DNA of 64,000 nt from the NCBI GenBank assembly GCA_027600665.1, contig JADGJL010000024.1, positions 1 through 64,000 on the forward strand, written 5' to 3'. The DNA is from Irineochytrium annulatum (lineage: Eukaryota; Chytridiomycota; Chytridiomycetes; Chytridiales; Chytridiaceae). The position numbers and the translations under genes were made by a program. Shown piece by piece: positions 11,113-23,000 of the stretch (its first letter is position 1; each line of letters starts with the position of its first letter). A model generated the notes under the pieces. It searched no databases. It was not told where the DNA came from and was given only the letters and a program-made list of their open reading frames with translations.

Positions 11113-14100
11113 TTACATGATGTCGAATAGCGCCGCTTGATGAATCTCGACTTGGACGGCCAATTGCTCGGCCTCCTGTTGCAATTGTTCAAAAGTTGGT
11201 GGCCCAAACTGGTAGGCAAGCTCCAACGGAGCGACCTCATCTTGAAATTCGTCGACGTGCTTGCTCGGCGGCCGGCTGGTATTCCGGGCCGTATGCGAGC
11301 TGCGGAACTCGTTTCGGGAGTACGAACGGTAAATACCCGAGCCTGACCCTTTCGATGGGTCGGCTTTGGCGACGCTTGCAACCTCCTTCTCTTCCGCGAC
11401 ATCTAACTTTATGTCGGCTTCCGACAATGTAGGCAATTCAGATGCAACGGAGGTTTCTAAGAGAAGTGTCAACCACTCCGTGTGAGAGGTAGGCTCATAA
11501 GCAAACATCCTTGATTCAAGGCGGAGCATTAACGTCTCGTCATGCGAATCTTCAATCGCGGTTAAAAGGAATCCACATAAAATGCACGAGCTTACCATAA
11601 TCAGCCTGTGCAACCATTAAGACGCGTTCCAGATCTTTTAGCGCGTCATTTAAGGTGTTCACATCGAGTTCCGTCCTAACTGAAGTAGAATGCGACCCAT
11701 CGCCTCCACTGATTATCACCCTAACGGTCGAGACAATACTATTAGCTGGATGCTGCAACCGATCGCAATCGGCTTTGATGCATTCGAGTAAGGAAGCCAA
11801 CCGAGTGCGGAGAACGTTGGCGGCTGGGGCCATCAATAAGGGTCGGATGCAATTGAGAACAGCTAGGAGACGGGACTGCAGCATGGTCTTCGCCATCTTC
11901 GAGTCCATATTATCGGCCTTGGCTGCGCTTGACTTACATAGGTCTACAATATCTGGAAGCTCGCAGTTGCATTGCGAATGTAGGATGTGAATGCCACGGG
12001 GCGAACTAGCAATCTCCAGCATTAGAATCGACCACCATCCCGCTTTCTTATCAAGCGTCGCCCTTTCCGTGAGCAAAAATCTGGCCAGTTCAACAACCCC
12101 TGTGTCAGAAACGTCCGGTTTCTCATCCATCACGATATCTTGATATCCCGATGATCCCTTCTTTAACAGCACTTTGAGCGCTCCACGTAAAAAGGCGAGC
12201 GCCAACGACGAGAAATCTTCTGCAACTCGAGATGCGAAGCTTACAAGTCTTAACAAGATGGAAGAAGATCGCGAAAGCATAATGGCCCAGATTGACTCCA
12301 GCGAACGCACTGAGAAGAGGACGCGGGCGACGTTACCTCCGTCCTGTATCTCGAAGATATCCAATTCCTTTTCCAGCGCCAACAACATTTCATCCGCTAT
12401 TCGTAGTTGAACCTCCGGGTAGGTAGTTACCAAGCCGAAGTATTTGATAATGAAGCGCTGCGCTTCGTAACATGTCTCTCTGTCCCTCGCTAGGAGCATA
12501 TCGCCGAGCATTGAGGCGAGTCGGTCGCAGGCATGCAGGAGCACACGATTCCATATCGAGTAGACCACGGTATCGTCAACATTTTCGCGATCGCTTCCGA
12601 TTAACGGCAGCAGATTATCAAGAAGTGCAAGAGCCGTTGTTGATGAAGCAGCATCGGAACAACGTTCGAAAATCTGGTAAACAACGCATTGAGCAGAGGA
12701 GAAGAATCGGTGTTGATAGTAAACTCGGCTTTCAAGGCCAGGAACACATGACGAAATACACTCCAAAAGGCCGTTAGTGCCGCAAAACTCCTCGTTCGTA
12801 ACAGATTCACCAACAACCATTATCTTTGTCAAATCTCGAAAGATATCCGCTATCAAATTCTCAAGACTCGAGTCGGACTTCCGAGCACTCAGACACCAGC
12901 GGATTGTCGTTAGACTGCGGACAATAGACTGCACATGTTCTCGATTTCGCACGTGCTGCAGCCTGCACGGCAGTTGATGACGTGACAGCAAAGGGTTGTG
13001 AAGAAAATCATATGCATCAAACAAAAGGCGCTGCATCAGAAGCAACGTCCACCGTAGCAGAGAGTCATATGTATAGCTATCTGGCAAATTCTCAAGCTCA
13101 GAGTGGGAGGATAAATCGTTGAAGGCAAAACGGCGCAAGTTAATAACTTGTTGGTAGCCACGTTCAGCAAGGTGATCCAAGATATTAAGAACATGCGTGA
13201 ATAGAGAAACCTCAGTCAAAAGGCCCGAGGTTGCCGCAAAGCCGGTGACGTTAATGTGACCGAAGCAAGCAGGCGAAGAGCTGGCGTCGAAATATATCAA
13301 CTGAGTCATCAATGTCACCCTTGCGGCCGCTCTGGACCCATCCAGTTTCTTCAAAGTAGACTCAGATATGTAGCAGCAAAGAAGGCCCCAAATGCCTTGA
13401 TCGTTCACGATTTGAATAAGGTCATTATGAGGGCTGAAGTCCGTCATATTCATTGCAGTGGAAGACATCGCATTCAAATAGGCCGAGTCGCTCATAAGGA
13501 CTTTTAGCACGATAGGGACGTAAAGTATCTCATTGAGAATCAAAACCGCAAGGCGTCTAACAGGATTGATTGTCATATCGGCCAATTTAAAGAGCAGTGG
13601 CAGCCGCGCCGAGGTGCAAATGAAACTCCCCAGACAGCTTGTGGCCAGTCCCGACGACACTAGTAGTTTGTACAGCGCTTCGAGGCCATTGCAGAGACCA
13701 ACTTCGGCCTTCAACAACTCAGGTGAGTTGCTCAAACCAATAACGCGTCCGAGGTGATATTCTGTCAAAAGCATCAACGGTGACATCACCTCTAGAAAGT
13801 AGATGCACTTCGACAGAACGCGGGTGGAGATCTCCTCATGCCCTTCGAGGTCGAGACGAAACCATCCCGAACTGTAGTCCATTTTCAGATAGCGGTAAGG
13901 ATTCAGGTGAACCGGGGAACTATCTTCGAACTTGCTTAACGCCTCCTCAACGGCCCGTAGTTGAGATGGATGAACGGCGGACAGGACTCTTAGCCCTAAC
14001 TCGAATTGTAAACAGAATGCGAAGAGTTGAGCAGCCTCGCGCGTAAACAGATGCCTATATCTTGTATTGTCAACTTGCACAAGAAGTTCTATGAGGTCGT

Positions 14101-14656
14101 GCATATATTTTTCGCCAAGAGTGCCGCAAACGTCACTGAACAAGTCTGATGACTCCGAGCAGTTAATGCACGTCTTCGCGATCGCGGCAGTGAGAATCTC
14201 AAAGCACTCCGCGACAACACTTAGTCGCATGTCATTGTCATCAAATCGGAAGCACCTGTTAGCCCCTTTATATGGTGAGGTGACGAATGGAAAGTCTAAA
14301 TCCTCCGCAAAAAACGACTTCAGCATTTTGAGCGCCTTAAATATAGATAGCTTCATCAGAAAGGTTCGCGCCAGCGACTCTGCATTGCATGGCACATGTG
14401 ACAACAGCAGCTTGGACGCGATGGCGTGAAAAATGCTGTGCCCATCTTGTTCGTCGAGTAGCTCCTCCGCTACAGACGGCCAATCTGCTGCCGCCAACAG
14501 CATTTCTAGCGTTCCACACATGTCATCCCCATCGTGTCCCAGCAGAACGCCTTGTGGCAGGAACGTTCTCTGTAAAGGCCTTAAATTCAACCTCGCCGTT
14601 GATCATCATACCAAGACCTCCCGCGCGGACTCCTCGTTTTCAAACACCAAGCCCAT
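11113..14656 (-). CDS. VIRMA: Virilizer (VIRMA)-like subunit of the m6A methyltransferase complex
   Basis: Three exons fit in frame (14656-14612, 14569-11596, 11549-11113; introns 42 and 46 nt) for 1,151 residues. The body is an all-helical, ARM/HEAT-like protein with no enzyme motif. The C-terminus decides the call: a Gly/Ser/Arg-rich stretch (GSGSGIYRSYSRNEFRSSH) followed by NTSRPPSKHVDEF, which matches the conserved tail NTSRPPSMHVDDF of animal Virilizer/VIRMA. VIRMA is the scaffold that ties WTAP and the METTL3/14 core to mRNA 3' regions. I could not find the usual N-terminal Virilizer domain; only about 300 bp lie between this start and the next gene, so the protein is shorter than the roughly 1,800 residues of the human form. 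Start assignment is weak; the large exon and C-terminus are firm. Confidence 0.68.
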
Positions 14657-14720
14657 CGCGGCAAACGAAGAGAACAATCAAGGTGGCTGTGGTGTGGCGA
14701 GTGAGGAGGATTCAAAACGA

Positions 14721-14760
14721 CACAAGCCTTCCGTCCACAAGCCTTCCGTCCACAAGCCTC
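14721..14760. repeat. 15-bp tandem repeat, two copies plus a partial third
   Basis: The unit CACAAGCCTTCCGTC occurs at 14721-14735 and 14736-14750, followed by a diverged copy. It lies upstream of the VIRMA-like start. It is open in both directions (KPSVH repeats on the plus strand, LWTEG on the minus), so it could be leader DNA or part of an unfound exon. The rest of 14657-14950 holds nothing I can name. Confidence 0.8.
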
Positions 14761-14950
14761 CCAGTGCGATGCCGTTCACGCCGTCGCCAGGCAGCGCGTA
14801 TCTTCCTGCCCGGGCCCGTGGGAATTGATCCGGCTCGGCCCAATGCAGCATTGGACTTCATTTAGGCCTAGATGTTGAGAGGATTGGCAAGGTAATTTGC
14901 GAGCGAAGGGAGTAGCTGCTATACGGCACTTTATTGCTAGCTGTTGATGG

Positions 14951-15874
14951 CTATCTAGGCAACTTACGAATGTAATCCTTGCGGAAGACGTAATATGAAA
15001 CTCCAGACCCGATGGTGGTTCCTGCCACGCTCCTTCCACAAGTTAATGCGGTGTGATGAGTTCGTTTTAAGTAAATAAATACCATCGCAGAATATCCAAA
15101 AATATGTTATCGATCAATACTCCAACAATTGGTGCCGACAAAGAGACCCACATTAGAATGAGTTGAAGAAGGGTATTTATCTGCCGACATTAGGTAAAGC
15201 TAATATGGAAAGCAGCTTTCACCTTGCTAATCATTGGCGGCTTTACTTCGGCGGAGGGCAGAGTTATGTCCCAATACCGTTCCCACGTTTTCTATGAAGC
15301 TTAGTTGTCGCAACAGTCGATCCACCTACCGGTTCAGCTAAGGTCCTATACCGTACGATCATCGTGGCGGCCACCAAGGCCACGTCGCGGCCGATGATGA
15401 GCGCGGTAAGGGGAACTGGGAGAAGTTGGTTGGGTCTGGCAGTTCCTTCAAAATGAACGCACAGGAGACTAATCCGGCTTTACAAAGCGACACCGCCAGA
15501 GTCGTCATCAATATCTTGTCGGCCGCGGGGTCGAGGATCGAGCCCAGGTACGATTTCTGATTGAACCTCCGCGCGACCCATCCATCAAGAACGTCCGTGG
15601 CGGCAGCAACCGTGAGGACCCCAAGCGCCCACGCGTGCGCGTTGGACACAATTAACCCGCCGATGACAGGCGTCATCACGATGCGAGTGCAGGTGAGGAG
15701 ATTCGGTATCGTAACAACATTCTCTCGTAGGGCAGGTGGAATCTTGGTATTGATCCATCGGCTGTGTATAGGACCGGTACATCGCGTTTCAAGATGAACA
15801 CGCCGGGTTAGCGAGGTCAACGGGTGCCATGAGATGGCGTATTTCGGAGGGGCTTGAAGAAGCCGCAAGAGCAT
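14951..15874 (-). CDS. CRD1: Cardiolipin synthase (CDP-alcohol phosphatidyltransferase)
   Basis: Five exons (15874-15463, 15415-15330, 15291-15223, 15180-15083, 15032-14951) join exactly in frame to 248 residues. Introns are 38, 42, 47 and 50 nt, among the shortest in the window. The CDP-alcohol phosphatidyltransferase motif D-x2-DG-x2-AR-x8-G-x3-D-x3-D is complete (DVLDGWVARRF ... YLGSILDPAADK). Other family blocks are IPNLLTCTRIVMTPVIGG, LTALIIGRDVALV, RYRTLAEPKTWERYWDI, LPSAEVKPPMISKINTLLQ and a final membrane segment. The basic, hydroxylated N-terminus looks like a mitochondrial targeting sequence. The enzyme joins CDP-diacylglycerol and phosphatidylglycerol in the inner mitochondrial membrane. 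It diverges from RPC82. Confidence 0.94.
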
Positions 15875-16080
15875 TTTTCAGTGGTCAAATTGTCGCTTCG
15901 TATCCTCGTTCATTTCTTTCATTCAAAGGGAGTGAACGACCCTTATTTCTTAAAAGTATCCTCCAGAGCGTCGTCATTGCTGCATAATAGTTAGTCAATA
16001 AAACCATTTATCCGGACGCTCATCTGAGCTTGATCTCGATTAGAACCATCTAACGTTGTGGGGACTCCACAGCTGCGATT
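15875..16080. promoter_or_regulatory. Divergent promoter region between CRD1 and RPC82
   Basis: About 200 bp lie between the two start codons. A CATTTATTT-like A+T tract is visible, but I assign no specific factor site. Inferred from gene orientation. Confidence 0.3.
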
Positions 16081-17961
16081 ATGGTAGCAAGGTTTACTGC
16101 ATTATAATACTTAAGCGTTGGTTAGTTGCAGGGGCGGCTTGCCAATCTCATTTTACGGGAGCATTACGGGGATATCGTGGAGGTGAAGTGTTTTAGGAGC
16201 TTACCAATAAGGGTTAACAGACATGCAGGTTGTGGGGTCAACCTTGATGGAAAGAGGGCGCTTAAACTTCCCAAACTTGGTCGGGTTGGCTAAGGTTCCG
16301 CCGAAGTACGTCCGAGAGAGCCTCTTCGTTCTCATGCAACACGGTTTGGTCGTTGCACACGAGGTGTTTGAGGGTGGAAAGGATGTGTCGTACTTTCAGG
16401 CTGATATACTCCGGATACTACTTCTCGAGCGAATACCCACGATTGTGGCTGTGGCCGAGGAGTTTTACGGGCCCGATGGAGTATTAAGATTTGGGGGTAT
16501 CTTTCGCTAATTTGTTAAGGGCACCATTGCGGCAGCTCTTTGCAAACATGGCCGACTGGACAAGGAAAGCATCGACAACATGGTTGCTAGTAGATCAACC
16601 AAGTCCTTAGACAAGATGATACACAGTGGCTTCGTTGTTCCCGTCACCACCGACAGCGTTTTGATCTCAACTGAAAAGGAAGATGCTGCGCAAGCCGCTG
16701 TAGTTGCGGCTACGAAATCACGGAGCGCGAAAGTCGAGGAAGCGCCACGCGGATCAGTACTTATGTTCTTTAGCGCGATGACCTAACCCTTTTAGAAACG
16801 GAAAGTTAACCATATAACAAACGAATCGCAGGTACGCAAAGTTAATTATTGTTGTATGACGCATCGAGGGCGTTGCGGCGGTGCTAGGACTCTTGCAAGA
16901 CTCCTTTGAAATAACTCCCATTTGCAGGCCTGGTCGGTTAATCCAGCCCGACTCCATGTGTTGATGAGAAATGAGGTTTCCTGCGGAGTTCTCTGTTTTT
17001 TGCTAACAAAGCAAAGGCGATAGCAAATCTTGCGGCGCTTCGACTCACGTCTTTGGCCGGATTGATGATGAAAGAGCTTCTTCGCGACGATAAGGCCCTA
17101 ATCACCAATTGCCGCCTGGAGGATGTTTCTCGTTCGTTCAATAAAATCCAGCGATGAGTGACCTCCTTCCATAGCGCCTGTAACATTCAGCATTCTCACT
17201 TCTCGAACGGCGGAGGAGGCAGAGTACATGCCCGGGGAAACAGCTTTGCAAAATCTGATGGAATGCCTCACCGCCGACGCGGCCAGATTTGTCACTAAAG
17301 TCGATGAGAAGGGCGGGGGGCTGTACCAAGCAAATCTACGGGTCACCACGGATTTTTTGAAAGGCGAGGCCGTTGCTTTACATGTCAAAGAGAGATTTGG
17401 TATCGTCGCCTTTCGCATTTGGCGGTTGCTGAGCGCCCGCGGGAGGATGGGCGAAAGGAATCTGAAACTTGGAGATAATGAGGTATGCTGTCGTAGACGA
17501 TCGTGTTTTCACGTTTTTGTAGATCTCAAAGCTGACAATGGTGACGAGAAAAGACGCTGTGAAGCAGCTGTTTGCTTTATTTCATTGCGGCATGTGTCAG
17601 ATGCAGGTGCGCTTAATTATTGCACACCCGAGCTAATACTTTGCAGGAGGTGCCTAAGAACCCAAATAGAGCTCCGTCGCAGACCGTATTTCTTTGGTAC
17701 GTCTCTGTACCGAAATGTGTTGAGCGGTTGATCGAGGAATCATATCGGTGTTTGGTAAATTTGAAATTGCGGCGACGGAAAGAAGTCGCAGAGGCAGAGC
17801 CATTGCTAGAGAAGACAAGGCGGTCGGATGTTATTGCCGATCCAAGCCTGTTGACACACACTGAACGGGCCGGGTTGGAAGCATTTCAGCACAGACTCAA
17901 TCAGCTGAACGCATCCGAAATTAGATTAGACAAGTGCCTGGCCTTGTTGAGAGACTTCTAA
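16081..17961 (+). CDS. RPC82: RNA polymerase III subunit RPC3 (C82)
   Basis: A tandem winged-helix subunit of the RPC82/34/31 subcomplex that opens promoter DNA for Pol III. Recognised parts in order: RLANLILREHYGDIVE (16132-16182), VPPKYVRESLFVLMQHGLV and YFQADILRILLLERIPTIV (16229-16496), ALCKHGRLDKESIDNMV (from 16536), KVDEKGGGLYQANLRVTTDF and VKERFGIVAFRIWRLL (about 17220-17485), ISKLTMVTRKDAVKQLFALF, then EVPKNPNRAPSQTVFLWYVS and a C-terminal coiled region ending LNASEIRLDKCLALLRDF. The block with EVPK and APSxTxFLW is diagnostic. The first exon seems to be the ATG alone (16081-16083), followed by a 48-nt intron. Exon boundaries between about 16757 and 17220 are not resolved. Confidence 0.88.
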
Positions 17962-18100
17962 AAGAACGAAAGCCCAATGAAGACGTATCTTGACAAAGTG
18001 TGCTATATGTATTTAGGTCTCCAGTTGACACAGGAAGAGAGCAAAATATACGCATTAATGCATAACTGTGACACATTCGAGTAATAAAAAACTCGTGCAT

Positions 18101-18752
18101 TTATTCGTTGGGGTGCTCCTTGCGGTATTTTGCGTACTCTCCCTAAAACGAAATAGGAGGCCTTTAGTACATCGTTCAGGGGGGGCGAGCGCGAGAGCAG
18201 CAACAAACCGTGAAAGGGTTCATTTTCTTCTCGATAGCCATCTGCTTCTCCGCCTCCTTCCACTCCGGGGACATCGTGTGGACGATAGGTTTTTCTGTGT
18301 GAAATCGGCGGGAAGGTAATATAAGTCGAACTGCACGCCGAAGGTAAAAAACAAAAAGCATTGGAGCACGTACGCGTCTTCCACCACTGCCACACACCGA
18401 CGGCCGCCACAAAGAAAACGGTCGTCCACGCCGTCACAGCCCACTTCATCGCCGGATCGCGCGGGTTGCGGGCACCGTGAGGGCCATATGCAATGTAGTA
18501 GGCTAGCAAGCATCCAGATTAGGCTTCGCCTGCACGAATGCTGCATTCCATACCAGCACGCTTTTCGTCCAAGGTTAGACTCTTCCAGTCGCCCTTTTGC
18601 GCCGCGGCGAGCTTGTCCGCGATGGCACCCTGCTCGGCCTCAGGAAGCTTGCCCCATCGGGTCTCGATCTGCGTGAGCGCAGCCGGCGAGATGGTCGAGA
18701 TGCCCCTGGCTGATCGCACAGGCCGAAGGGAGCGAAGAGAGTGTGCCAGCAT
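18101..18752 (-). CDS. COX4: Cytochrome c oxidase subunit IV (yeast COX5 homologue)
   Basis: Four exons (18752-18554, 18502-18374, 18294-18209, 18142-18101) give 151 residues, normal for this nuclear-encoded subunit. The start MLAHSLRSLRPVRSARG is an Arg/Ser-rich mitochondrial presequence. After it come RWGKLPEAEQGAIADKLA, GDWKSLTLDEKRAAYYIAYG, one membrane helix (AWTTVFFVAAVGVWQWW), then MSPEWKEAEKQMAIEKKMNP and the C-terminal YAKYRKEHPNE. Each matches the family layout: matrix N-domain, single inner-membrane helix, intermembrane tail. It works in respiratory complex IV. The gene converges on RPC82, with 139 bp between stops. Confidence 0.93.
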
Positions 18753-19244
18753 TTTTCAACTCGAAAATCGCAAAGGAAGTTGTGACAACTACGACCAACA
18801 GCCTAAAAACATCGATAGCAAGCATTCGTATCGCTCGCTTGACCATCGTCGAGCAACGTTGAGGACGGCATTCCTTCCGTATCCGAGCGTGATTTGGGTG
18901 CGTTTGTGCCCTATTTTTATAGCGCTGCTTGCCAAAGCGAATGCCTTCGCTGTTTAATCTCCGGGCTCGCTCCAAAAAAAAGCTGCGGACGTTGCCACGC
19001 GCGCCGACCTCCCGGTTAGCCCAGCTTATCGGCTGGGCCGTTCTCTCTCTCAGGACGCGTTTGACGCGTGTTGAAGTTCTCTCTCACCCAGACGTCGACG
19101 CGCTACAACTAGTATGGCGCACCACGTAAGGTAGATGGCCAACAATAGCCCGTTTTTACTCCACCTCCGGGCGCGCCCGATGCAACTTGCCAAAGGCAAA
19201 GCACTTAATGCTCAAGTATGATGCCGAATTGACATCCAAGGATA
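18753..19244. other. Divergent intergenic region, COX4/COQ10
   Basis: Some 490 bp lie between two nuclear genes for mitochondrial proteins that diverge. Short frames exist here (for example a basic one at 18929-19129 on the plus strand) but none resembles a known protein. A shared promoter for two respiratory genes is plausible. Confidence 0.4.
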
Positions 19245-19985
19245 ATGATGATGCGGTTCACAAGCCCTGTTCGCCTCCGCCAGCAGCCACGGAGGGCGTT
19301 CGCTACGACGCACTCGGAAAAGAAGTTACTGCCGTACGTTGGCTATTACCACGGTTGCATATTGAATGTGGCGATCGCGCTCTTCATGCAGGTATTCCCA
19401 GAAGCAGCTCTTTCAAGTCGTCTCGGATGTTGAGCACTATCATGAGTTCGTTCCGTGGTGCGTATCGTCACGGGTTCTTTCCTCCAGAACGTCGTCGATG
19501 CCGTCGGTCAACAACGCGGGCGAAATGCTGCGGACGGTGATGAGGGCAGAGCTGGGCATTGGGTTTCGAGCATTGCAGGAGAAATATACCTCGGACGTGG
19601 TATGCTCACATGATTACCGGATACAGGTGTTGTTTTTATTTGGTTTTATATGTTTTAATCGAGGCGCTATCCTATTACGGGTTATGCGAAAAAGGCGGTT
19701 GCCTCCAACTCATCAATGTTTAAATCACTCGTCACCACGTGGACCTTCACACCTGCGGCACGTAAGAACGGCGTCGGCCCCGTTCCTCCCGAACCCGCGG
19801 AGCACCCGGCGTGTGTGGTTGATTTCTCAATATCGTTTGAGTTCCGTTCGGCGCTCTACACTCAGCTAGCGTCGGTTTTCTTCCGTGATGTCAGCGCCAG
19901 CATGGTTGGGGCTTTTGAGAAACGAACGGCCTCCTTATACGGGCGACATGATGGGCAGGGGGTGCTCGTCTTGCGCCAAAAGTGA
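19245..19985 (+). CDS. COQ10: COQ10 coenzyme Q-binding START-domain protein
   Basis: Three exons (19245-19333, 19392-19599, 19695-19985) give 195 residues. The N-terminus MMMRFTSPVRLRQQPRRAFA is Arg-rich, as a mitochondrial presequence should be. The START/polyketide-cyclase fold follows: PYSQKQLFQVVSDVEHYHEF, VPWC, MRAELGIGFRALQEKYTSDV, LVTTWTFTP, VVDFSISFEFRSALYTQLAS and FEKRTASLYG. COQ10 binds ubiquinone and is needed for its efficient use in respiration. The second splice (19600-19694) is the least certain, because another acceptor would add a few residues between DV and AVASNSS. Two further in-frame ATGs follow the first at once. Confidence 0.9.
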
Positions 19986-20074
19986 TTGGCTGTTTGCACT
20001 TTAGCATGCTTCCTTCGACGGACAAAATACAATGATACGACTGATTTGAGCACTTTCAAATTCAAGCCTGCCTT

Positions 20075-23000
20075 TCAAGTGTTTGTTTCTTCACCCTCAG
20101 GGGTTGGTTGAGCTTTGGCGCCTATGAGTGGCGCTCCCCTCAACGGCTGCAACCTCCTTATAGTTGGCGCCGTGCCAGCCGTCGAAGGCGCTGCTGCTGT
20201 GGATGGGGCGGCAGTTGTAGCGCCTGCGCCACCAATCCAAGGCGCGATTGAAGCAGTGGAAGAGAAAACCGACGCGGCTAATGCGGCCCCCGACGACTCG
20301 CCACTTGCCGCGCTCGTGGATCCGGAACGTATAGGGTGATCGAGATCCGGCACGCTCTTTACTTCACTAGCCCGGCGTCGTATCATGTTTGCGGAAAACC
20401 CTCCTCGGTTTTTATGCTTTGAAGCCGTTGTCGACCCAGCGTCTTCATTTGCGGTTTGTTCTGCAGTTTCCTCGAAGATTCCTTCAGTTGCGCCGATAAG
20501 CGGAAGCCTGAGTCCCCTGCCAACTTTGCCGTGGTCCTGTAGCGAGCCGTTCAACTGAGAGGCAGACGAGGCAGGACCGGATTCTGTCGTCGGGACTTTA
20601 CGCCTCCCATAGGAGTCACCGGAAGTTCCTTGCTGATTACTTAAATCCATATTATTGGCATTTGCGGAGTTTCGGTCGTAGGTCGCCCTATCTTCGGTCA
20701 TGGGAGTAAGTGGGACCGGGACGGGAGTAAGCGGCATTGGCTTATAAAAGTTTTCAGTTCCTTGCAGTTCACGAGAAGCTGAGCCAAGCTTCCTTGACAT
20801 TTCTCGATTCACTGCCGTAGGTATGCTTGCACTTTGCGGTCCTTCTTCCTCCAACACGTTTTCGACTTTCCTTCGATGAAACGATATGGCAGAACCTGCC
20901 CCCGACTTCGTCAATGGTGGCTTTACGTCACGACTGTCATGGTCCAAATTTTGTGAGCTGTTTAAACCGCTGTCTCTCGAAGTCCTCGGTTTTTTAATGG
21001 ACGCAGGATGATGGTCTGCTGATTGTAAGCTCGGAACGCCGCTTGGGATGCCCTCCGTAATTGCATCTTTGAATATGTGCTGTAAGCTTGACGAGACTGC
21101 TAGAGGATGGCCATGAGTTGTCGCATTTTCCGAGTTCTTCTCTGTCGCATTGAACTCTGTGGTACTCTCTCCGACATAGCCACTGGATTGGTCCGGCAAC
21201 GGACCGGGGATGATATCTCTGATGCTGCCGCGAATATCCGCCACGCTTCCCCGTCCGGTCACGAGAAGCGCCGCGGCTATCGTGTCACCATTGCTATCGG
21301 GTCTCTTCCCGTCGGATGCATCGTTGACCAGTACGGCGTCATCAATAATCCAATTTGCCTCATGATCAAGGAGAGCATTCAGCTTATCGATGTTTGACAT
21401 TTTAATACCAGTGTTATCAACAGCGGATGATGACGTTACTTCAAACCGCTGAGGAGTTGCGGTTGCAACCTCTTGGCTTCTGCCGTGAGTTAATCTTGCA
21501 ACTAAGTCTTCAATCGCTGCCAACGAGTCCGCCATGACAGAGAGTCTCGAGGTTAAGTTTGGCGCCGCCGCTGCATTTTCGGCATCGGATGCCTGGTAAT
21601 CGTTATCCGCGTACATATCAACTATTGAAGATGTTTGATCGACGATATGGCTCCCGGCCGTGCCCGCGTGATCGTCCCCTCGGGAAGTTCGACCATTTCG
21701 CCCGGATATACGGGTGGATCTGGTATACGTGTCGTCCATCTCTTCACCAAATTCCTGTTCTAATTCGTCATCGTCTTCAGTTCCAAACGTCGTGGTGCGA
21801 CGAGCTGCAGCTGCAGCTGAGGCGGCCCGTCTGAAGCGGCCATTGCGCCGGCCGTACACCAATGCGCGGTTTCCTATGCGCACCGCGTGCATTACTTCAT
21901 ATGCCTCTCGAGATAACGCTTCGAAGGCCCTGACGTGAGCTGACAGACCAGTGAGCAGCAACACCAACTGAGCACCGAGATAACACGGCTCTGACCGATC
22001 GATACCCCATGATATAACCAGAGGAATGTGTGCGAGTCCTAAGAAGAGTATCGAGAAGCACCACGCCACGAAGCTTCGAGCGGCCGTAAGACCAGACTGG
22101 CCGCAGATAATAAGGCTCAGGAACAGGTATGCAAACGACAGAGATTCTGGCAATAAATCAGGTGCGGCGTACGACAATTCTTCCATCGGGCTGAGAAGAT
22201 ATGCTGCGGCCAGGGTTGAAAACGTCAATATTACGAGTGGTTGAACCCAAAGAAGCAGATTGAGACGACGGATGACGAGTCCCAGCCCTGCGGATAGAAG
22301 CGGTATGACCGTAGATGGCACCAGCTGTATGAGAAGCTGGTTAATTGATGAGGATGTATCTAGACGAGGCTCGCTGATTTGACGATTAAAGTAGTCTGCA
22401 ATGGACGTAAAAGCCGTAAAGGCGCCAAGCCGTAGCATCAGTAATATGTAGTGTTCGATATTAAGTCTAGCTTGACACCGCAAGTATCTTCGTTCTCCCG
22501 ACGGCGGCCAAGGCGTTTGCCCCAAAAACACTGCAAAGATAACGTTCAAGTCTCTGTCGACAGCCTCTGGATTCAAAGGCGCTCGATTCAACGGATACGA
22601 ATTGACTTCTAACGACTTCTCTTTCGCGTTCTCGTATGCATTTCCGATCTTGGCAATGGCTCTCCCGGCTGCTGTCGTGGGCCGGTCCTGAATAACTTCG
22701 TTCTTAGAGCCGCTAATAGGTCTGGAAGCTTGCGGCCGGGAGTCAGGCAATCGTTCTCTAGTCGCTAAACCAGTTGAAGGACTACGCTTCGTTTGAGGAT
22801 TTGCGGACCGTGCTCCTTTCTTCCGCGCGTTCGCTGTTTCCGGTCGATTCATCGGTATCGGTGACTCAAACGCGTCGAGCTCATTCATCAAGCCAAGGCT
22901 GTCTAGCGTGTTGTATATCGTATCCCGTCGTCGAGAAAGGATGAATAAACGCCTTAATGCCCTTTGTCTCATTCGAGCGTATATCCACCCACTTGATGTC

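Noticed and set aside
14776..15039. Minus-strand open frame of 87 codons
   Set aside because: It overlaps the last CRD1 exon in a wrong frame. The CRD1 frame here (GTTIGSGVSYYVFRKDYIRK) fits the end of cardiolipin synthase.
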